The notes: generated by a model from the sequence alone, not told the origin. 64,000 bases of DNA from Vibrio gallaecicus (GCF_024347495.1 NZ_AP025490.1:248001-312000); one strand, 5' to 3'. Positions 39,768-50,780 are shown, counted from the stretch's first letter. A program made the numbers and translations.

Positions 39768-40313
39768 ATGTCCTTTAGTGATCAGAACCTAATTTGGGTT
39801 GATCTTGAGATGACAGGTCTTGATCCTGAAACTCATAAAATTATTGAAATTGCTTCTATCGTTACAGATAGCGAGTTGAATATTCTCGCCGAAGGACCGG
39901 TACTTGCTATCCATCAGTCTGATGAAGAGTTGGATAAAATGGATGAATGGTGTACTACTACTCACACTGGAAGTGGCTTAGTTGCACGTATAAAAGAAAG
40001 CTCTGTTACTGAGCAAGATGCCATTGACCAAACTATTGAGTTTTTGGAAAAGTGGGTACCAAAGGGCAAATCTCCAATTTGTGGAAATAGCATAGGACAA
40101 GATCGCCGTTTCTTGTATAAACACATGCCAGAATTAGAGCAGTATTTCCATTATCGCTACATTGACGTGAGTACTTTGAAAGAACTTACTCGTCGTTGGA
40201 AACCTGAAGTTCTTGATGGTTTTTCTAAAACAGGAAGCCATCTTGCACTAGATGACATTCGTGAATCTATCGCTGAATTACAGTATTACCGTAAAACAAT
40301 CATAAGTATTTAG
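39768..40313 (+). CDS. orn: oligoribonuclease
   Basis: A 181-residue DEDDh 3'-5' exonuclease that degrades 2-5-nt RNAs, including the pGpG made from cyclic-di-GMP. The metal ligands are visible: [10 protein letters not shown] (Asp and Glu of ExoI), SIGQDRRFL (ExoII Asp) and [11 protein letters not shown] (ExoIII His/Asp). The length equals E. coli Orn. A terminator follows immediately, then the tRNA promoter, so it is not co-transcribed with the array. Confidence 0.97.
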   Translation: MSFSDQNLIWVDLEMTGLDPETHKIIEIASIVTDSELNILAEGPVLAIHQSDEELDKMDEWCTTTHTGSGLVARIKESSVTEQDAIDQTIEFLEKWVPKGKSPICGNSIGQDRRFLYKHMPELEQYFHYRYIDVSTLKELTRRWKPEVLDGFSKTGSHLALDDIRESIAELQYYRKTIISI

Positions 40314-40346
40314 TCTGTGTATGGCGAAACCATTTGAGCGAATGGC

Positions 40347-40374
40347 AAAGAGCATATTGACAGTGCTCTTTTTT
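40347..40374 (+). terminator. terminator of orn
   Basis: AAGAGCA (40348-40354) pairs with TGCTCTT (40364-40370), 9-nt loop, then T6. Confidence 0.8.
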
Positions 40375-40426
40375 GTGTGCTTTTTCAGCAAGTAATGAAA
40401 ATTTTTCATATTTTTGCATTAAGGAC

Positions 40427-40454
40427 TTGCATCACAAAAAAATGCTCTTATAAT
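40427..40454 (+). promoter_or_regulatory. promoter of the tRNA array
   Basis: TTGCAT (40427-40432), 16-bp spacer, perfect TATAAT (40449-40454), then a GC-rich discriminator TCGCAGCCC, as in stringently controlled stable-RNA promoters. The first tRNA starts 34 bp downstream of the -10 box. Confidence 0.8.
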
Positions 40455-40488
40455 TCGCAGCCCTGAACGGCGAAAGACGTTCATGATT

Positions 40489-40564
40489 GCGATACTAGCT
40501 CAGTTGGTAGAGCGCAACCTTGCCAAGGTTGAGGTCATCGGTTCGAACCCGATGTATCGCTCCA
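40489..40564 (+). tRNA. tRNA-Gly(GCC), copy 1
   Basis: 76-nt cloverleaf with acceptor GCGATAC/GTATCGC, anticodon arm CAACC-TTGCCAA-GGTTG giving GCC, T-loop GTTCGAACC and encoded CCA. First gene of the array; its downstream spacer differs from the following copies. Confidence 0.96.
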
Positions 40565-40615
40565 ATTTCTTTTCGAAGAAATAGTATTTTCATTGTACTT
40601 AACAATGCATCCGGA

Positions 40616-40692
<77 letters not shown>

Positions 40693-40751
40693 CATTACAG
40701 TTAAACGTTGGTTTGATGCTTCTTAGCAAACAAGATAAACGGTTAGCTTAT

Positions 40752-40827
40752 GCGATACTAGCTCAGTTGGTAGAGCGCAACCTTGCCAAGGTTGAGGTCA
40801 TCGGTTCGAACCCGATGTATCGCTCCA
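40752..40827 (+). tRNA. tRNA-Gly(GCC), copy 2
   Basis: Same 76-nt sequence as copy 1, anticodon GCC, CCA encoded. With its flanks it is near-identical to copy 6, 1210 bp downstream. Confidence 0.96.
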
Positions 40828-40930
40828 AATTCTATTCTTAGAAGCTGTCTCTTTGAGAAAGTGCTCAGAATGAAAATGGTTTAGTCTCATTGTCTTAAAC
40901 GGTAATGATGCGAAAAGAGAAACATCCGGA

Positions 40931-41007
<77 letters not shown>

Positions 41008-41067
41008 CATTACAGTTAAACGTTGATTTGATGCTTATTTAGCAGACAAGATGAACGGTTAGCTTAT

Positions 41068-41143
41068 GCGATACTAGCTCAGTTGGTAGAGCGCAACCTT
41101 GCCAAGGTTGAGGTCATCGGTTCGAACCCGATGTATCGCTCCA
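41068..41143 (+). tRNA. tRNA-Gly(GCC), copy 3
   Basis: Same 76-nt sequence, anticodon GCC, CCA encoded. The unit repeats copy 2 at an offset of 316 bp. Confidence 0.96.
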
Positions 41144-41246
41144 AATTCTATTCTTAGAAGCTGTCTCTTTGAGAAAGTGCTCAGAATGAAAATGGTTTAG
41201 TCTCATTGTCTTAAACGGTAATGATGCGAAAAGAGAAACATCCGGA

Positions 41247-41323
<77 letters not shown>

Positions 41324-41383
41324 CATTACAGTTAAACGTTGATTTGATGCTTATTTAGCAGACAAGATGAACGGTTAGCTTAT

Positions 41384-41459
41384 GCGATACTAGCTCAGTT
41401 GGTAGAGCGCAACCTTGCCAAGGTTGAGGTCATCGGTTCGAACCCGATGTATCGCTCCA
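41384..41459 (+). tRNA. tRNA-Gly(GCC), copy 4
   Basis: Same 76-nt sequence, anticodon GCC, CCA encoded. Followed by the short 51-nt spacer type. Confidence 0.96.
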
Positions 41460-41510
41460 AATTCTCTCTTTTTAGAGAACAGTTTCATTGTCTTAAACAA
41501 TGCATCCGGA

Positions 41511-41587
<77 letters not shown>

Positions 41588-41645
41588 CATTACAGTTAAA
41601 CGTTAATTTGATGCTTCTTAGCAGAAAGATGAACGGTTAGCTTAT

Positions 41646-41721
41646 GCGATACTAGCTCAGTTGGTAGAGCGCAACCTTGCCAAGGTTGAGGTCATCGGTT
41701 CGAACCCGATGTATCGCTCCA
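41646..41721 (+). tRNA. tRNA-Gly(GCC), copy 5
   Basis: Same 76-nt sequence, anticodon GCC, CCA encoded. Followed by a slightly diverged long spacer. Confidence 0.96.
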
Positions 41722-41825
41722 AATTCTATTCTTAGAAGCTGTCTCTTTGAGAAAGTGTTCAGAATGAAAATGGTTTAGTCTCATTGTCTTAAACGATAAT
41801 GATGCGAAAAAGAGAAACATCCGGA

Positions 41826-41902
<77 letters not shown>

Positions 41903-41961
41903 CATTACAGTTAAACGTTGGTTTGATGCTTCTTAGCAAACAAGATAAACGGTTAGCTTAT

Positions 41962-42037
41962 GCGATACTAGCTCAGTTGGTAGAGCGCAACCTTGCCAAG
42001 GTTGAGGTCATCGGTTCGAACCCGATGTATCGCTCCA
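41962..42037 (+). tRNA. tRNA-Gly(GCC), copy 6
   Basis: Same 76-nt sequence, anticodon GCC, CCA encoded; counterpart of copy 2 in the 1210-bp duplication. Confidence 0.96.
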
Positions 42038-42140
42038 AATTCTATTCTTAGAAGCTGTCTCTTTGAGAAAGTGCTCAGAATGAAAATGGTTTAGTCTCAT
42101 TGTCTTAAACGGTAATGATGCGAAAAGAGAAACATCCGGA

Positions 42141-42217
<77 letters not shown>

Positions 42218-42277
42218 CATTACAGTTAAACGTTGATTTGATGCTTATTTAGCAGACAAGATGAACGGTTAGCTTAT

Positions 42278-42353
42278 GCGATACTAGCTCAGTTGGTAGA
42301 GCGCAACCTTGCCAAGGTTGAGGTCATCGGTTCGAACCCGATGTATCGCTCCA
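42278..42353 (+). tRNA. tRNA-Gly(GCC), copy 7
   Basis: Same 76-nt sequence, anticodon GCC, CCA encoded; counterpart of copy 3. Followed by the short spacer type. Confidence 0.96.
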
Positions 42354-42404
42354 AATTCTCTCTTTTTAGAGAACAGTTTCATTGTCTTAAACAATGTATC
42401 CGGA

Positions 42405-42481
<77 letters not shown>

Positions 42482-42539
42482 CATTACAGCTAAACGTTGA
42501 TTTGATGCTTCTTAGTAGGCAAATTTAACGGTTAACTAA

Positions 42540-42615
42540 GCGATACTAGCTCAGCTGGTAGAGCGCAACCTTGCCAAGGTTGAGGTCATCGGTTCGAACC
42601 CGATGTATCGCTCCA
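42540..42615 (+). tRNA. tRNA-Gly(GCC), copy 8 (variant D-loop)
   Basis: 76-nt Gly tRNA with anticodon GCC and encoded CCA. It differs from the other copies by CAGCTGG in place of CAGTTGG in the D-loop, the only internal change I see among the nine. Confidence 0.95.
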
Positions 42616-42676
42616 ATTTCTTTCTTAGGATTGATGTTGGGAATATAGAGTCATTAACTTAAATAATGCATCCGGA

Positions 42677-42753
<77 letters not shown>

Positions 42754-42830
42754 CATTACAGTTGAACGTTTAATACTGTCTTGCAGTAAGAACTTAGCTT
42801 CTTAACTGAAAAGAAGAACGGTTAGCTCAT

Positions 42831-42906
42831 GCGATACTAGCTCAGTTGGTAGAGCGCAACCTTGCCAAGGTTGAGGTCATCGGTTCGAACCCGATGTATC
42901 GCTCCA
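42831..42906 (+). tRNA. tRNA-Gly(GCC), copy 9
   Basis: Same 76-nt sequence as copy 1, anticodon GCC, CCA encoded. Last gene of the array; no obvious intrinsic terminator follows. Confidence 0.96.
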
Positions 42907-43119
42907 ATTTATCTCTAAGCCCTGAGTTTTGAGATAGACCTATACCATTAGGTCACGCTCTTTCTTTAATGCTGCGAAGCATAATCCCCCAAAATAAACA
43001 ATTAATCCTCCTTTTCGGTGGATATTTTTGCGTCTCAAATATGAATTAGCAAATGGAATGCTAGTAACTATCAGATCTATATAATTGAATCTGAGGTTTA
43101 TTCGCACCTGTAAACAGAC

Positions 43120-43147
43120 TTATCCACAAAATCCCAATTGTGGATAA
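43120..43147. promoter_or_regulatory. pair of inverted perfect DnaA boxes
   Basis: TTATCCACA at 43120-43128 and its reverse complement TGTGGATAA at 43139-43147 sit inside a 12-bp-armed palindrome (ACTTATCCACAA ... TTGTGGATAAGT). Both match the strongest DnaA box consensus at 9 of 9 positions. Confidence 0.82.
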
Positions 43148-43393
43148 GTTAGTTGATAAACTTGTTTCAGAGCTAATTATTATTGTCTATATAAAAGATC
43201 TTTTTTTGATTCTTGTTTGTTGAAAAAGTAACAATCAAACATAACTGTTTGTTTTTGCTTGAATATTGTGTCAAGTGGCTATTTTTACATTAGAATTTAA
43301 AGATCGTTAAGCTCTTGTTTTTTGATCTTAGTCATTTATTAGGAATGTGTTTAACTTTCACGATATGCTTGAATCCCACCAACTTATTAAACC

Positions 43394-43402
43394 TTTTCCA
43401 CA
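43394..43402 (+). promoter_or_regulatory. third DnaA box
   Basis: TTTTCCACA fits the relaxed consensus TTWTNCACA, about 250 bp right of the inverted pair. Confidence 0.55.
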
Positions 43403-43534
43403 TTATTGAATTTGAGAACAATATCAAATATTGCAGTATAAATTTGTGCAGGAAAGAGATGTCATTGCGTATGAAGCCATTATCAATTCTGGCTGAGTAG
43501 TGATTAACAATGGCGATGTATAAAGACAGGTAGG

Positions 43535-44659
43535 CTATGCGTCTCTTGGTAGCCCCTTTTCAACAATACGAATCAATCGTTGTTTTTTGCTTGCTACCTT
43601 ACTTGTACCTGTAGGTAACTGTTGAGACTGTTGCTCTAATGCCCATAAAATATGAACATCTAATAATTCACTTTTTCCTAAGTTACTTTCTAAGGTATCG
43701 ACGATTCGTTGTTGGTAAGGAGCGTTCCCCATTGCGATGAACAAGTTGCGAAGCCATTGTTGGTGCCCAATACGTCGAATTGCTGAGCCTTCCATCTTTT
43801 TCAGGAATGTTGTTTCGTCCCAGCTTGCGAGTTGAACAAGGTCTGAGTCTTGAAAATCGTCTCTACGGTGGAAGTCTTTTTGGATGCTAACTTCAGCGTG
43901 TCGATTCCAAGGGCAAACTAGTTGACAGTCATCGCAGCCATAAATCCTATTTCCCATTGGTTTTCTGAATTCCTCAGGGATAATTCCATCGAATTCAATC
44001 GTAAGGTATGAGATGCACTTTCTAGCATCAACAATTCCTTCTTCGATAATTGCTCCCGTAGGGCATGAAGTGATACAAGCTGTGCACTTCCCACATTCAT
44101 CAACGCTTGGTGTGTCTACCGGCAATGGGATATTAACGAGTAGCTCTCCGAGGAAAAACCAAGAACCTGACTCTTTATCTAGAATTAAGGAGTGTTTACC
44201 TGTCCAACCTAGTCCTGCCTTTTGCGCTAGTGGGCGCTCTAATATCGGAGCAGAATCAACAAAAGGACGGTAGTCTAAACCTTCCACTTCTTGCTCGATT
44301 TTTTGCCCTAGTTTTTTAAGCTGGTTACGAACGAGTTTATGGTAATCGCGACCAAGGGCATAACGGCTGATGTAAGCTTGGGTAGTATCATTTAGATTAG
44401 AAGCAAACTGAGCTTCAGGAGGAAGGTAATCCATTCGAGCACTGATTACTCGAACGGTGCCCGGATGAAGTTCATCAGGACGTGCTCGCATCATTCCATG
44501 GCGTGCCATCCAATCCATTCCACCATGGTAGCCTTTGTCTAACCAATCTTGCAGCGCTGCTTCGTGTTCGCTTAAGTCAATGTCACAGATCCCTACTTTT
44601 TGGAATCCGAGCTCTTTGGCCCAAACTTTAATTTGTTCAGCAAGTTGGTCAAGGTTCAT
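43535..44659 (-). CDS. queG: epoxyqueuosine reductase
   Basis: A 374-residue cobalamin-dependent iron-sulfur enzyme for the last step of queuosine synthesis in tRNA (epoxyqueuosine to queuosine). Two [4Fe-4S] motifs are visible: CGKCTACITSCP, and a second set in CDDCQLVCPWN. The N-terminal DUF1730-type domain (GYHGGMDWMARH) and RYALGRDYHKLVRNQLKKL are conserved. Minus strand, divergent from tsaE. In E. coli nnr lies between queG and tsaE on the tsaE side; it is absent here. Confidence 0.95.
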   Translation of the reverse strand: MNLDQLAEQIKVWAKELGFQKVGICDIDLSEHEAALQDWLDKGYHGGMDWMARHGMMRARPDELHPGTVRVISARMDYLPPEAQFASNLNDTTQAYISRYALGRDYHKLVRNQLKKLGQKIEQEVEGLDYRPFVDSAPILERPLAQKAGLGWTGKHSLILDKESGSWFFLGELLVNIPLPVDTPSVDECGKCTACITSCPTGAIIEEGIVDARKCISYLTIEFDGIIPEEFRKPMGNRIYGCDDCQLVCPWNRHAEVSIQKDFHRRDDFQDSDLVQLASWDETTFLKKMEGSAIRRIGHQQWLRNLFIAMGNAPYQQRIVDTLESNLGKSELLDVHILWALEQQSQQLPTGTSKVASKKQRLIRIVEKGLPRDA

Positions 44660-44867
44660 GTTGTCAGCTCTGTTTTTATGAGGTCAAACAAAAAATGGGG
44701 GCGGATCTTAACGGATCTTGAAGAAATTAACCAGAACTCGCGTACTTTCTTGCTTATTTTTCATATAACTTACATTTGAGATCTTGTCTCTCAAAAGCAA
44801 CACGGTTTACTATTCTTGTTCATTTGATTTTTATATAGTCAACGATCGATATTTAGAGAACTTATTC

Positions 44868-45332
44868 ATGAGCACGAAACAATTTATTTTGAAAGATGAG
44901 CAAGCAACGATTCAATTAGGCACCAGTCTTTCAAATCTATGCTCACAGCAAACGACTATTTACTTGCATGGTGATCTTGGCGCAGGGAAAACGACATTTA
45001 GTCGTGGTTTTGTAAGAGCGCTTGGTCATCAAGGGAATGTAAAAAGCCCGACTTACACTTTAGTTGAACCATATCAGTTGGCTGATTGGCAGGTTTATCA
45101 TTTCGACTTGTACCGACTTGCCGATCCTGAAGAGTTAGAATTTATGGGTATTCGTGATTACTTTACTCCCGATGCTATTTGCTTAGTGGAATGGCCTGAA
45201 AAGGGAGTTGGTATGTTACCTGAAGCTGATATGGATATTGATATTCGCTACCAAGATGATCACCGTATTGTTTCTTTAACCGCTAATAATGAATATGGGC
45301 AGCGTTTGCTTGATCAGTTGGAGTTAAATTGA
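44868..45332 (+). CDS. tsaE: tRNA threonylcarbamoyladenosine biosynthesis ATPase TsaE
   Basis: A 154-residue P-loop protein that, with TsaB and TsaD, makes t6A37 in ANN-decoding tRNAs. Walker A is [14 protein letters not shown] near residue 42, followed by [12 protein letters not shown] and YHFDLYRL. I start at ATG 44868 ([12 protein letters not shown]), giving the family length of 153; a longer in-frame extension to 44784 lacks family similarity. Its stop overlaps the amiB start by 4 nt. Confidence 0.95.
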   Translation: MSTKQFILKDEQATIQLGTSLSNLCSQQTTIYLHGDLGAGKTTFSRGFVRALGHQGNVKSPTYTLVEPYQLADWQVYHFDLYRLADPEELEFMGIRDYFTPDAICLVEWPEKGVGMLPEADMDIDIRYQDDHRIVSLTANNEYGQRLLDQLELN

Positions 45333-47050
45333 TTTTTAGGCATCTTCTTTCTGCAGTGATCACGGTTATCACTGCATTTACATTTTTTATATCCCTTCCT
45401 ACTTTTGCTAACGCACTTGAAGGGTTGAGGGTATGGCCTTCACCGGACGAAACTCGAGTCGTGATTGATCTGAAGTCGGAAGTAGACTTCAGTTATTTCA
45501 CTTTGAGTAGTCCAAGCCGTTTAGTCGTTGATCTCAAAAACACGACGCTGGCGAGTAAGCTACCTATTACGGTAAAAGACAGCCCAGTATTAAGTAAAGT
45601 ACGCAAAAGTTCTCCTCCAGAAAAAAGTACTTACCGATTAGTCTTTGAGTTAAAGAAAGCCTCTAAAGCTGAGTTATTTAAGCTGAAACCAACTCCTGGT
45701 GGTCAGTATGGGCATCGTTTAGTTATTGATTTCCCACATGGGGCTAAAAGCTCCTCGACTAAGCCTACAGCTTCAAATACTAAACCTGCAGTAAGTAAGA
45801 GCATTACTCAAGTTCCTCGTAAGCAAGATATTTTGATTGTTATCGACCCTGGACATGGTGGTGAAGACCCTGGCTCGATCGGCCCTTCTCGTAAGTATGA
45901 AAAAAATGCAACATTGAGTATTTCTAAAAAATTAGCTGCGAACTTAAATGCCGTTCCTGGTATTAAAACTCGTTTAACGCGAAACTCGGATTACTTTGTT
46001 AATTTAAACCGACGGGTTGCTATTGCTCGTGAAAATGAAGCACATCTGCTTATTTCTATCCACGCTGATGCTTTTACTACTCCACAACCTCGTGGTGGAT
46101 CTGTATTTGTACTTAATACGCGACGAGCGAATACGGAAATTTCACGCTGGATTGAAAATAAAGAAAAGCAGTCTGAATTATTAGGTGGCAGTGGTGCGGC
46201 ATTTACAGGGAACATTGCAGATAAAAATGTAAACCAAACATTGCTGGATTTGCAGTTTAGTCATTCGCAGAAAGAAGGCTATAAACTGGCGAAAGAGATT
46301 TTGTCGGAGATGGGCAAAGTCGCTAAATTACATAATTCAAAGCCGATCAATACAAGTTTAGCCGTATTGAGATCACCTCAAATCCCATCAGTATTGGTTG
46401 AAACGGGGTTTATATCTAACCCAACAGAAGAAAAGTTGCTTTTCCAGCGTTCGCATCAAGACAAACTTGCTCGTTCTATTGCACAAGCTGTTGTGAAGTA
46501 TTTAAAGGCGAATCCACCTGAAGGCACTATCCTCTCAGGCTCCTCTTCAAAGCAAACTTCCCATAAAGTCAGTCGTGGAGAATCTCTATCGGTTATTGCT
46601 AAAAAATACGGAACTTCAACACAAGCCATAATGAAATCAAATGGCTTGAAATCAAGTAGCCTAGCGATTGGTCAGATACTTAAAATCCCTGGAACCGCAG
46701 ATTCTTTAGTTGTGCCTAAAATAACAAACACAGTCGAGACTAAAACGGTTACTCATGTTGTTAAGTCTGGCGAATACTTAGGAAAGATTGCGAGTAAATA
46801 TAAAGTATCAGTAGCATCGATTAAGCGTGAAAACCGCCTGAAATCAGAAACACTTAAAGTTGGACAAAAGCTGAAAGTGACCGTGAGTTTGAAAGATATT
46901 CCTTTGCGTAGGCATAAAGTCGCGCGAGGGGAGTTCTTAGGCAAAATCGCATCCAAATATGGGGTGAGTGTGAATAGCATTCGACAAGCCAACAAGTTAC
47001 GTTCGGATGAACTCGCTATTGGGCAAGTACTGATAATTCCGCATAAGTAA
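45329..47050 (+). CDS. amiB: N-acetylmuramoyl-L-alanine amidase with three LysM repeats
   Basis: A 573-residue periplasmic cell-separation amidase. It starts at TTG 45329, with GGAG 5 nt upstream, overlapping tsaE. Order: signal peptide (to about 30), AMIN domain (about 33-130), Amidase_3 zinc domain (about 167-390; [15 protein letters not shown] with the first Zn ligand, [17 protein letters not shown]), then three LysM repeats (about 405-450, 466-510 and 522-570), each with a GExLxxIAxKY core. E. coli AmiB is about 445 residues with one LysM. It cuts septal peptidoglycan when activated by EnvC-type factors. Within the tsaE-amiB-mutL-miaA run. Confidence 0.94.
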   Translation: MIFRHLLSAVITVITAFTFFISLPTFANALEGLRVWPSPDETRVVIDLKSEVDFSYFTLSSPSRLVVDLKNTTLASKLPITVKDSPVLSKVRKSSPPEKSTYRLVFELKKASKAELFKLKPTPGGQYGHRLVIDFPHGAKSSSTKPTASNTKPAVSKSITQVPRKQDILIVIDPGHGGEDPGSIGPSRKYEKNATLSISKKLAANLNAVPGIKTRLTRNSDYFVNLNRRVAIARENEAHLLISIHADAFTTPQPRGGSVFVLNTRRANTEISRWIENKEKQSELLGGSGAAFTGNIADKNVNQTLLDLQFSHSQKEGYKLAKEILSEMGKVAKLHNSKPINTSLAVLRSPQIPSVLVETGFISNPTEEKLLFQRSHQDKLARSIAQAVVKYLKANPPEGTILSGSSSKQTSHKVSRGESLSVIAKKYGTSTQAIMKSNGLKSSSLAIGQILKIPGTADSLVVPKITNTVETKTVTHVVKSGEYLGKIASKYKVSVASIKRENRLKSETLKVGQKLKVTVSLKDIPLRRHKVARGEFLGKIASKYGVSVNSIRQANKLRSDELAIGQVLIIPHK

Positions 47051-47079
47051 TTGCTGGAATCAGAATAAAAGATGAAGTT

Positions 47080-49263
47080 ATGACGATAAAGATATTGCCT
47101 GCCCGTTTGGCAAACCAAATTGCAGCGGGTGAGGTGGTAGAGAGACCAGCTTCAGTAGTAAAGGAGCTGGTTGAAAATAGCTTGGATTCAGGGGCGACAC
47201 GAATCGATATTGATATCGAGAAAGGTGGCTCGAAAATGATCCGTGTCCGAGATAATGGCAAAGGGATCGTGAAAGATGAACTCGCGCTAGCTTTGAGTCG
47301 ACATGCTACATCTAAAATTCATACTCTGGATGATCTAGAAGCCATTGTTAGTCTTGGCTTTCGTGGTGAAGCACTTGCCAGTATTAGCTCGGTCGCACGC
47401 CTGACTATCACTTCAAGACCGGCTACTCAAGATCAAGCATGGTCTGCATACAGCGAAGGTCGTGATATGCAGGTGAAATTACAACCTGCCGCGCACCCAA
47501 TTGGAACATCTGTTGAAGTACTCGATCTTTTCTTCAATACGCCAGCAAGACGTAAGTTTTTAAGAACTGAGAAAACAGAGTTCACTCATATTGATGAACT
47601 TCTTAAGCGTATTGCTCTGAGTCGTTTTGATGTGACTATCAATTTGCGTCATAACGGCAAGATGATTCGTCAATATCGAGCGGCAAAAACAGAAGTGCAA
47701 GCTGAAAAGCGTATCTCAGCTGTGTGTGGAAATTCATTCGTTCGTCATATGCTTAGAATTGAGCTTGATCATCAAGGGCTTAAATTACATGGTTGGATAA
47801 CAACTCCAGATGGAGCAAGGCAGCAAAGTGACTTGCAGTACTGCTATGTGAATGGACGAATGATGCGAGATAAGCTGATCAATCATGCCATTCGCCAAAG
47901 CTATGAAAGCAGCTTACGGCCAGAACAATTTGCTACGTATGTACTCTTTATTGAAATCGACCCTCATCAAGTTGATGTTAATGTACACCCTGCAAAGCAC
48001 GAAGTTCGTTTTCATCAAGCTCGTCTTGTACATGATTTTATTTATCAAGCTTTAAGCGATGGTCTTGCTCAAACTAAACAAATAGATGCAGTACCTATGA
48101 GGGAGTCTGCCTTTCATCAAGAATCACCAACGCAGGTTCATGAAGAAACGACCGGTTTAAATCATGTCGATTCTTTCGTTCCTGAGCGAGTGTTGCAGGC
48201 TATCGAGCAAACACCATCTTATCCTAGAAAAGTAGAACCTTCTCCTCAGGCTGAAAATAAGGTTCAAGATCAACCAAGTCATTACTTCCAAACCGCTTCA
48301 ATTCCAAATCAAAGGGAAGGGGTAGTGGACCGCCAAGATTGGATTGAATCAAAACCAGCGCCAAGAAAAGAGAAAGAGTCACAACAACACTATGGTGAAC
48401 CTGCACCTTCGAAGCGAGAAGTGAATGCGTATAAAGAGCTTTTAAATACGCCTCATGTGGATCATTCATCAGATATTCTCGATAAGCCTAATGATTCAAA
48501 AAAAGAGAAAAGCCAGGCTTCAATTGATTTACCAACTAGGTTTGATAGTTCGGATAGCCTTAATCGTCCCGAACCTTATATGAGCTCAGAGCTAAATATT
48601 TCTCATAAAGTAGGGAATAGTTCGAAACCTGTATCAAGTGCGATACAACCAATAACAGAGTTAGGAAAAGCCGTTTCAGTTGTAGAAAAGCAATATCTTG
48701 TCATGGGCGGGAAACATGGTTGTGTTCTACTTTCATTAGCTAAAGCTGAACTATTGAGAATTATAGGGCAACTTGATACTCAACAAGCCCCACTAAAGAG
48801 TCAGCCATTACTTGTTCCTTTATCTTTAAAAGTTGAACCTGAGCTTATGCAAGCTTCGCATATTTTTGGTCCGAAGCTATTGCAGTTAGGTATAGAGCTT
48901 AAAGCGAGAAATAAAGAAGCGATTATGGTGATGGGCGTGCCATCTCCGTTAAGGCAGCAAAACTTACAGACTTTGATCCCAGATCTGTTATCGTACGCGG
49001 CTTCAATAAATGCAGTTGACAGCAATAGTGTAGTCGATAGCACTAATGTCACTGATAGAGAGGCTGATAAGGTGATGCCTTTATTGGTTCATTGGATCGC
49101 ATTTCAAACGACTCAAGTAAAAAGCGACTACACTTTATCAGAAGCGATTCAACTAGTTGGGGAACTTGAACAACTGTGGCATGGTCTACTTCCGTTAGAT
49201 GACCCAGAGTTTGTGAAGCCTATAGATTTTTCAGCGACTATTGCTGCATTTTCACCTCACTAG
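47080..49263 (+). CDS. mutL: DNA mismatch repair protein MutL
   Basis: A 727-residue GHKL ATPase that couples MutS mismatch recognition to MutH and UvrD. N-terminal motifs are [19 protein letters not shown] and [13 protein letters not shown]; the transducer domain ends near residue 335 ([14 protein letters not shown]). The C-terminal dimer domain (about 540-727) lacks the DQHAxxERxxYE endonuclease motif, as in MutH-containing bacteria. The linker (about 340-530) is long, polar and Ser/Gln/Pro-rich, so the protein exceeds E. coli MutL (615). Translation starts 30 bp after amiB. Confidence 0.96.
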   Translation: MTIKILPARLANQIAAGEVVERPASVVKELVENSLDSGATRIDIDIEKGGSKMIRVRDNGKGIVKDELALALSRHATSKIHTLDDLEAIVSLGFRGEALASISSVARLTITSRPATQDQAWSAYSEGRDMQVKLQPAAHPIGTSVEVLDLFFNTPARRKFLRTEKTEFTHIDELLKRIALSRFDVTINLRHNGKMIRQYRAAKTEVQAEKRISAVCGNSFVRHMLRIELDHQGLKLHGWITTPDGARQQSDLQYCYVNGRMMRDKLINHAIRQSYESSLRPEQFATYVLFIEIDPHQVDVNVHPAKHEVRFHQARLVHDFIYQALSDGLAQTKQIDAVPMRESAFHQESPTQVHEETTGLNHVDSFVPERVLQAIEQTPSYPRKVEPSPQAENKVQDQPSHYFQTASIPNQREGVVDRQDWIESKPAPRKEKESQQHYGEPAPSKREVNAYKELLNTPHVDHSSDILDKPNDSKKEKSQASIDLPTRFDSSDSLNRPEPYMSSELNISHKVGNSSKPVSSAIQPITELGKAVSVVEKQYLVMGGKHGCVLLSLAKAELLRIIGQLDTQQAPLKSQPLLVPLSLKVEPELMQASHIFGPKLLQLGIELKARNKEAIMVMGVPSPLRQQNLQTLIPDLLSYAASINAVDSNSVVDSTNVTDREADKVMPLLVHWIAFQTTQVKSDYTLSEAIQLVGELEQLWHGLLPLDDPEFVKPIDFSATIAAFSPH

Positions 49264-49349
49264 TACCGCCTTTATTTTATTCGCATTATATTTTCGTCTT
49301 AGGCGAGCGTATTAGATAAACCGATTTTTAATAGTAGAAATAAATAATC

Positions 49350-50285
49350 ATGACTCAAAAATTACCTTTAGCGCTATTTTTAATGGGCCCTACTGCATCA
49401 GGAAAGACTGACTTGGCTATCCGTTTACGCCAAAAGTTTCCAGTGGAAATCATTAGTGTAGATTCAGCGCTGATCTATAAAGGTATGGATATCGGTACGG
49501 CAAAGCCTGATGAAAGCGAACTTGCACAAGCGCCTCATCGGTTAATCGATATTCTAGATCCAAAAGAAGCCTACTCTGCGGCAGACTTTCGACGTGATGC
49601 TTTAAAGGAAATGAATGAAATAGTAGCTGCAGGGAAAATTCCGTTGCTAGTTGGCGGAACTATGCTGTACTACAAGGCTCTATTAGAAGGGCTATCACCA
49701 CTTCCAGCCGCTGATAAAGATATTCGTCAACAAATAGAAGCTGAAGCGGCTGAGAAAGGCTGGGTTGCGCTGCACGAAGAATTAAAAAACATAGATCCAG
49801 TTGCGGGTGATCGAATTCACCCCAACGATCCGCAAAGATTATCAAGAGCATTGGAAGTTTACCGAATTTCAGGTAAAACTCTAACTGAGCTTACTCAAAC
49901 AAAAGGTGAAAGCCTTCCTTTTCGTGTTAAGCAATTTGCGATAGCACCAAAGGAAAGATCTGAATTACACCGTCGTATCGAACTTCGTTTTGAAAAGATG
50001 GTTGAAGCAGGGTTTGAAGATGAAATGAAAGCGTTATACGCTAGAGAAGATCTTCACCCGGATCTCCCTTCTGTTCGATGCGTAGGTTATCGACAAATGT
50101 GGGATTATTTAGACGGGAACTGTGGTTTAGACGAAGCGATTTTTCGTGGTGTCTGCGCAACTCGTCAATTGGCCAAGCGACAAATAACCTGGCTACGTAG
50201 CTGGGACAATTTAACTTGGTTAGATAGTGAAAACATTGAACAAGCGTTAGAAACTCTATCAGATGCAATAGCGCATGATGAGTAA
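49350..50285 (+). CDS. miaA: tRNA dimethylallyltransferase
   Basis: A 311-residue enzyme adding an isopentenyl group to A37 of tRNAs reading UNN codons. It has the P-loop [12 protein letters not shown], the [16 protein letters not shown] substrate motif and the conserved [11 protein letters not shown] near the C-terminus. The gene lies 86 bp after mutL. In enterics the hfq promoters lie in or after miaA; here a perfect TATAAT (50293-50298) sits just past the stop. Confidence 0.96.
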   Translation: MTQKLPLALFLMGPTASGKTDLAIRLRQKFPVEIISVDSALIYKGMDIGTAKPDESELAQAPHRLIDILDPKEAYSAADFRRDALKEMNEIVAAGKIPLLVGGTMLYYKALLEGLSPLPAADKDIRQQIEAEAAEKGWVALHEELKNIDPVAGDRIHPNDPQRLSRALEVYRISGKTLTELTQTKGESLPFRVKQFAIAPKERSELHRRIELRFEKMVEAGFEDEMKALYAREDLHPDLPSVRCVGYRQMWDYLDGNCGLDEAIFRGVCATRQLAKRQITWLRSWDNLTWLDSENIEQALETLSDAIAHDE

Positions 50286-50334
50286 TGCTGTGTATAATGT
50301 GATCGCTTTTTCGTGAATAAACTCTGGAAAGGAT

Positions 50335-50387
50335 CCGTTATTGAGACTTTTAAACTTGCAGTCTTTCAATAACAACGGAGTTTTTTA
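50335..50387 (+). terminator. long hairpin between miaA and hfq
   Basis: CCGTTATTGAGACT pairs with AGTCTTTCAATAACAACGG with small bulges, followed by T6 (50381-50386). It looks like an intrinsic terminator or attenuator ahead of hfq. Confidence 0.65.
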
Positions 50388-50442
50388 TTCATTTAGCTCA
50401 GAAGCAAAGGCCGCACCTTTGAGTGCACCACTAGCTAAATAA

Positions 50443-50736
<294 letters not shown>

Positions 50737-50780
50737 TAGTATTAGTAATACAGCAATTGCTGTAATAAGGAGTTGGTTGC

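Larger units (their letters stand above)
42907..43534. other. gene-free AT-rich locus with DnaA boxes, at the datA position
   Basis: A 628-bp stretch between the last tRNA-Gly and queG, with no credible gene on either strand. It holds two perfect DnaA boxes in inverted orientation (43120-43128 and 43139-43147), a further match TTTTCCACA (43394-43402), and two one-mismatch boxes (43098-43106 and 43346-43354, the latter inverted). In E. coli the corresponding interval, between glyVXY and queG, is datA, which promotes DnaA-ATP hydrolysis with IHF. I see no perfect IHF consensus. Some of the region must also hold the 3' end of the tRNA transcript and the queG transcript. Confidence 0.6.

Noticed and set aside
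43315..43500. 61-residue open frame in the DnaA-box region
   Set aside because: No ribosome-binding site of note, low-complexity AT-rich composition and no recognisable family; it overlaps two DnaA-like boxes.
44784..44867. N-terminal extension of tsaE
   Set aside because: The added residues have no family similarity; starting at 44868 gives the standard TsaE length.
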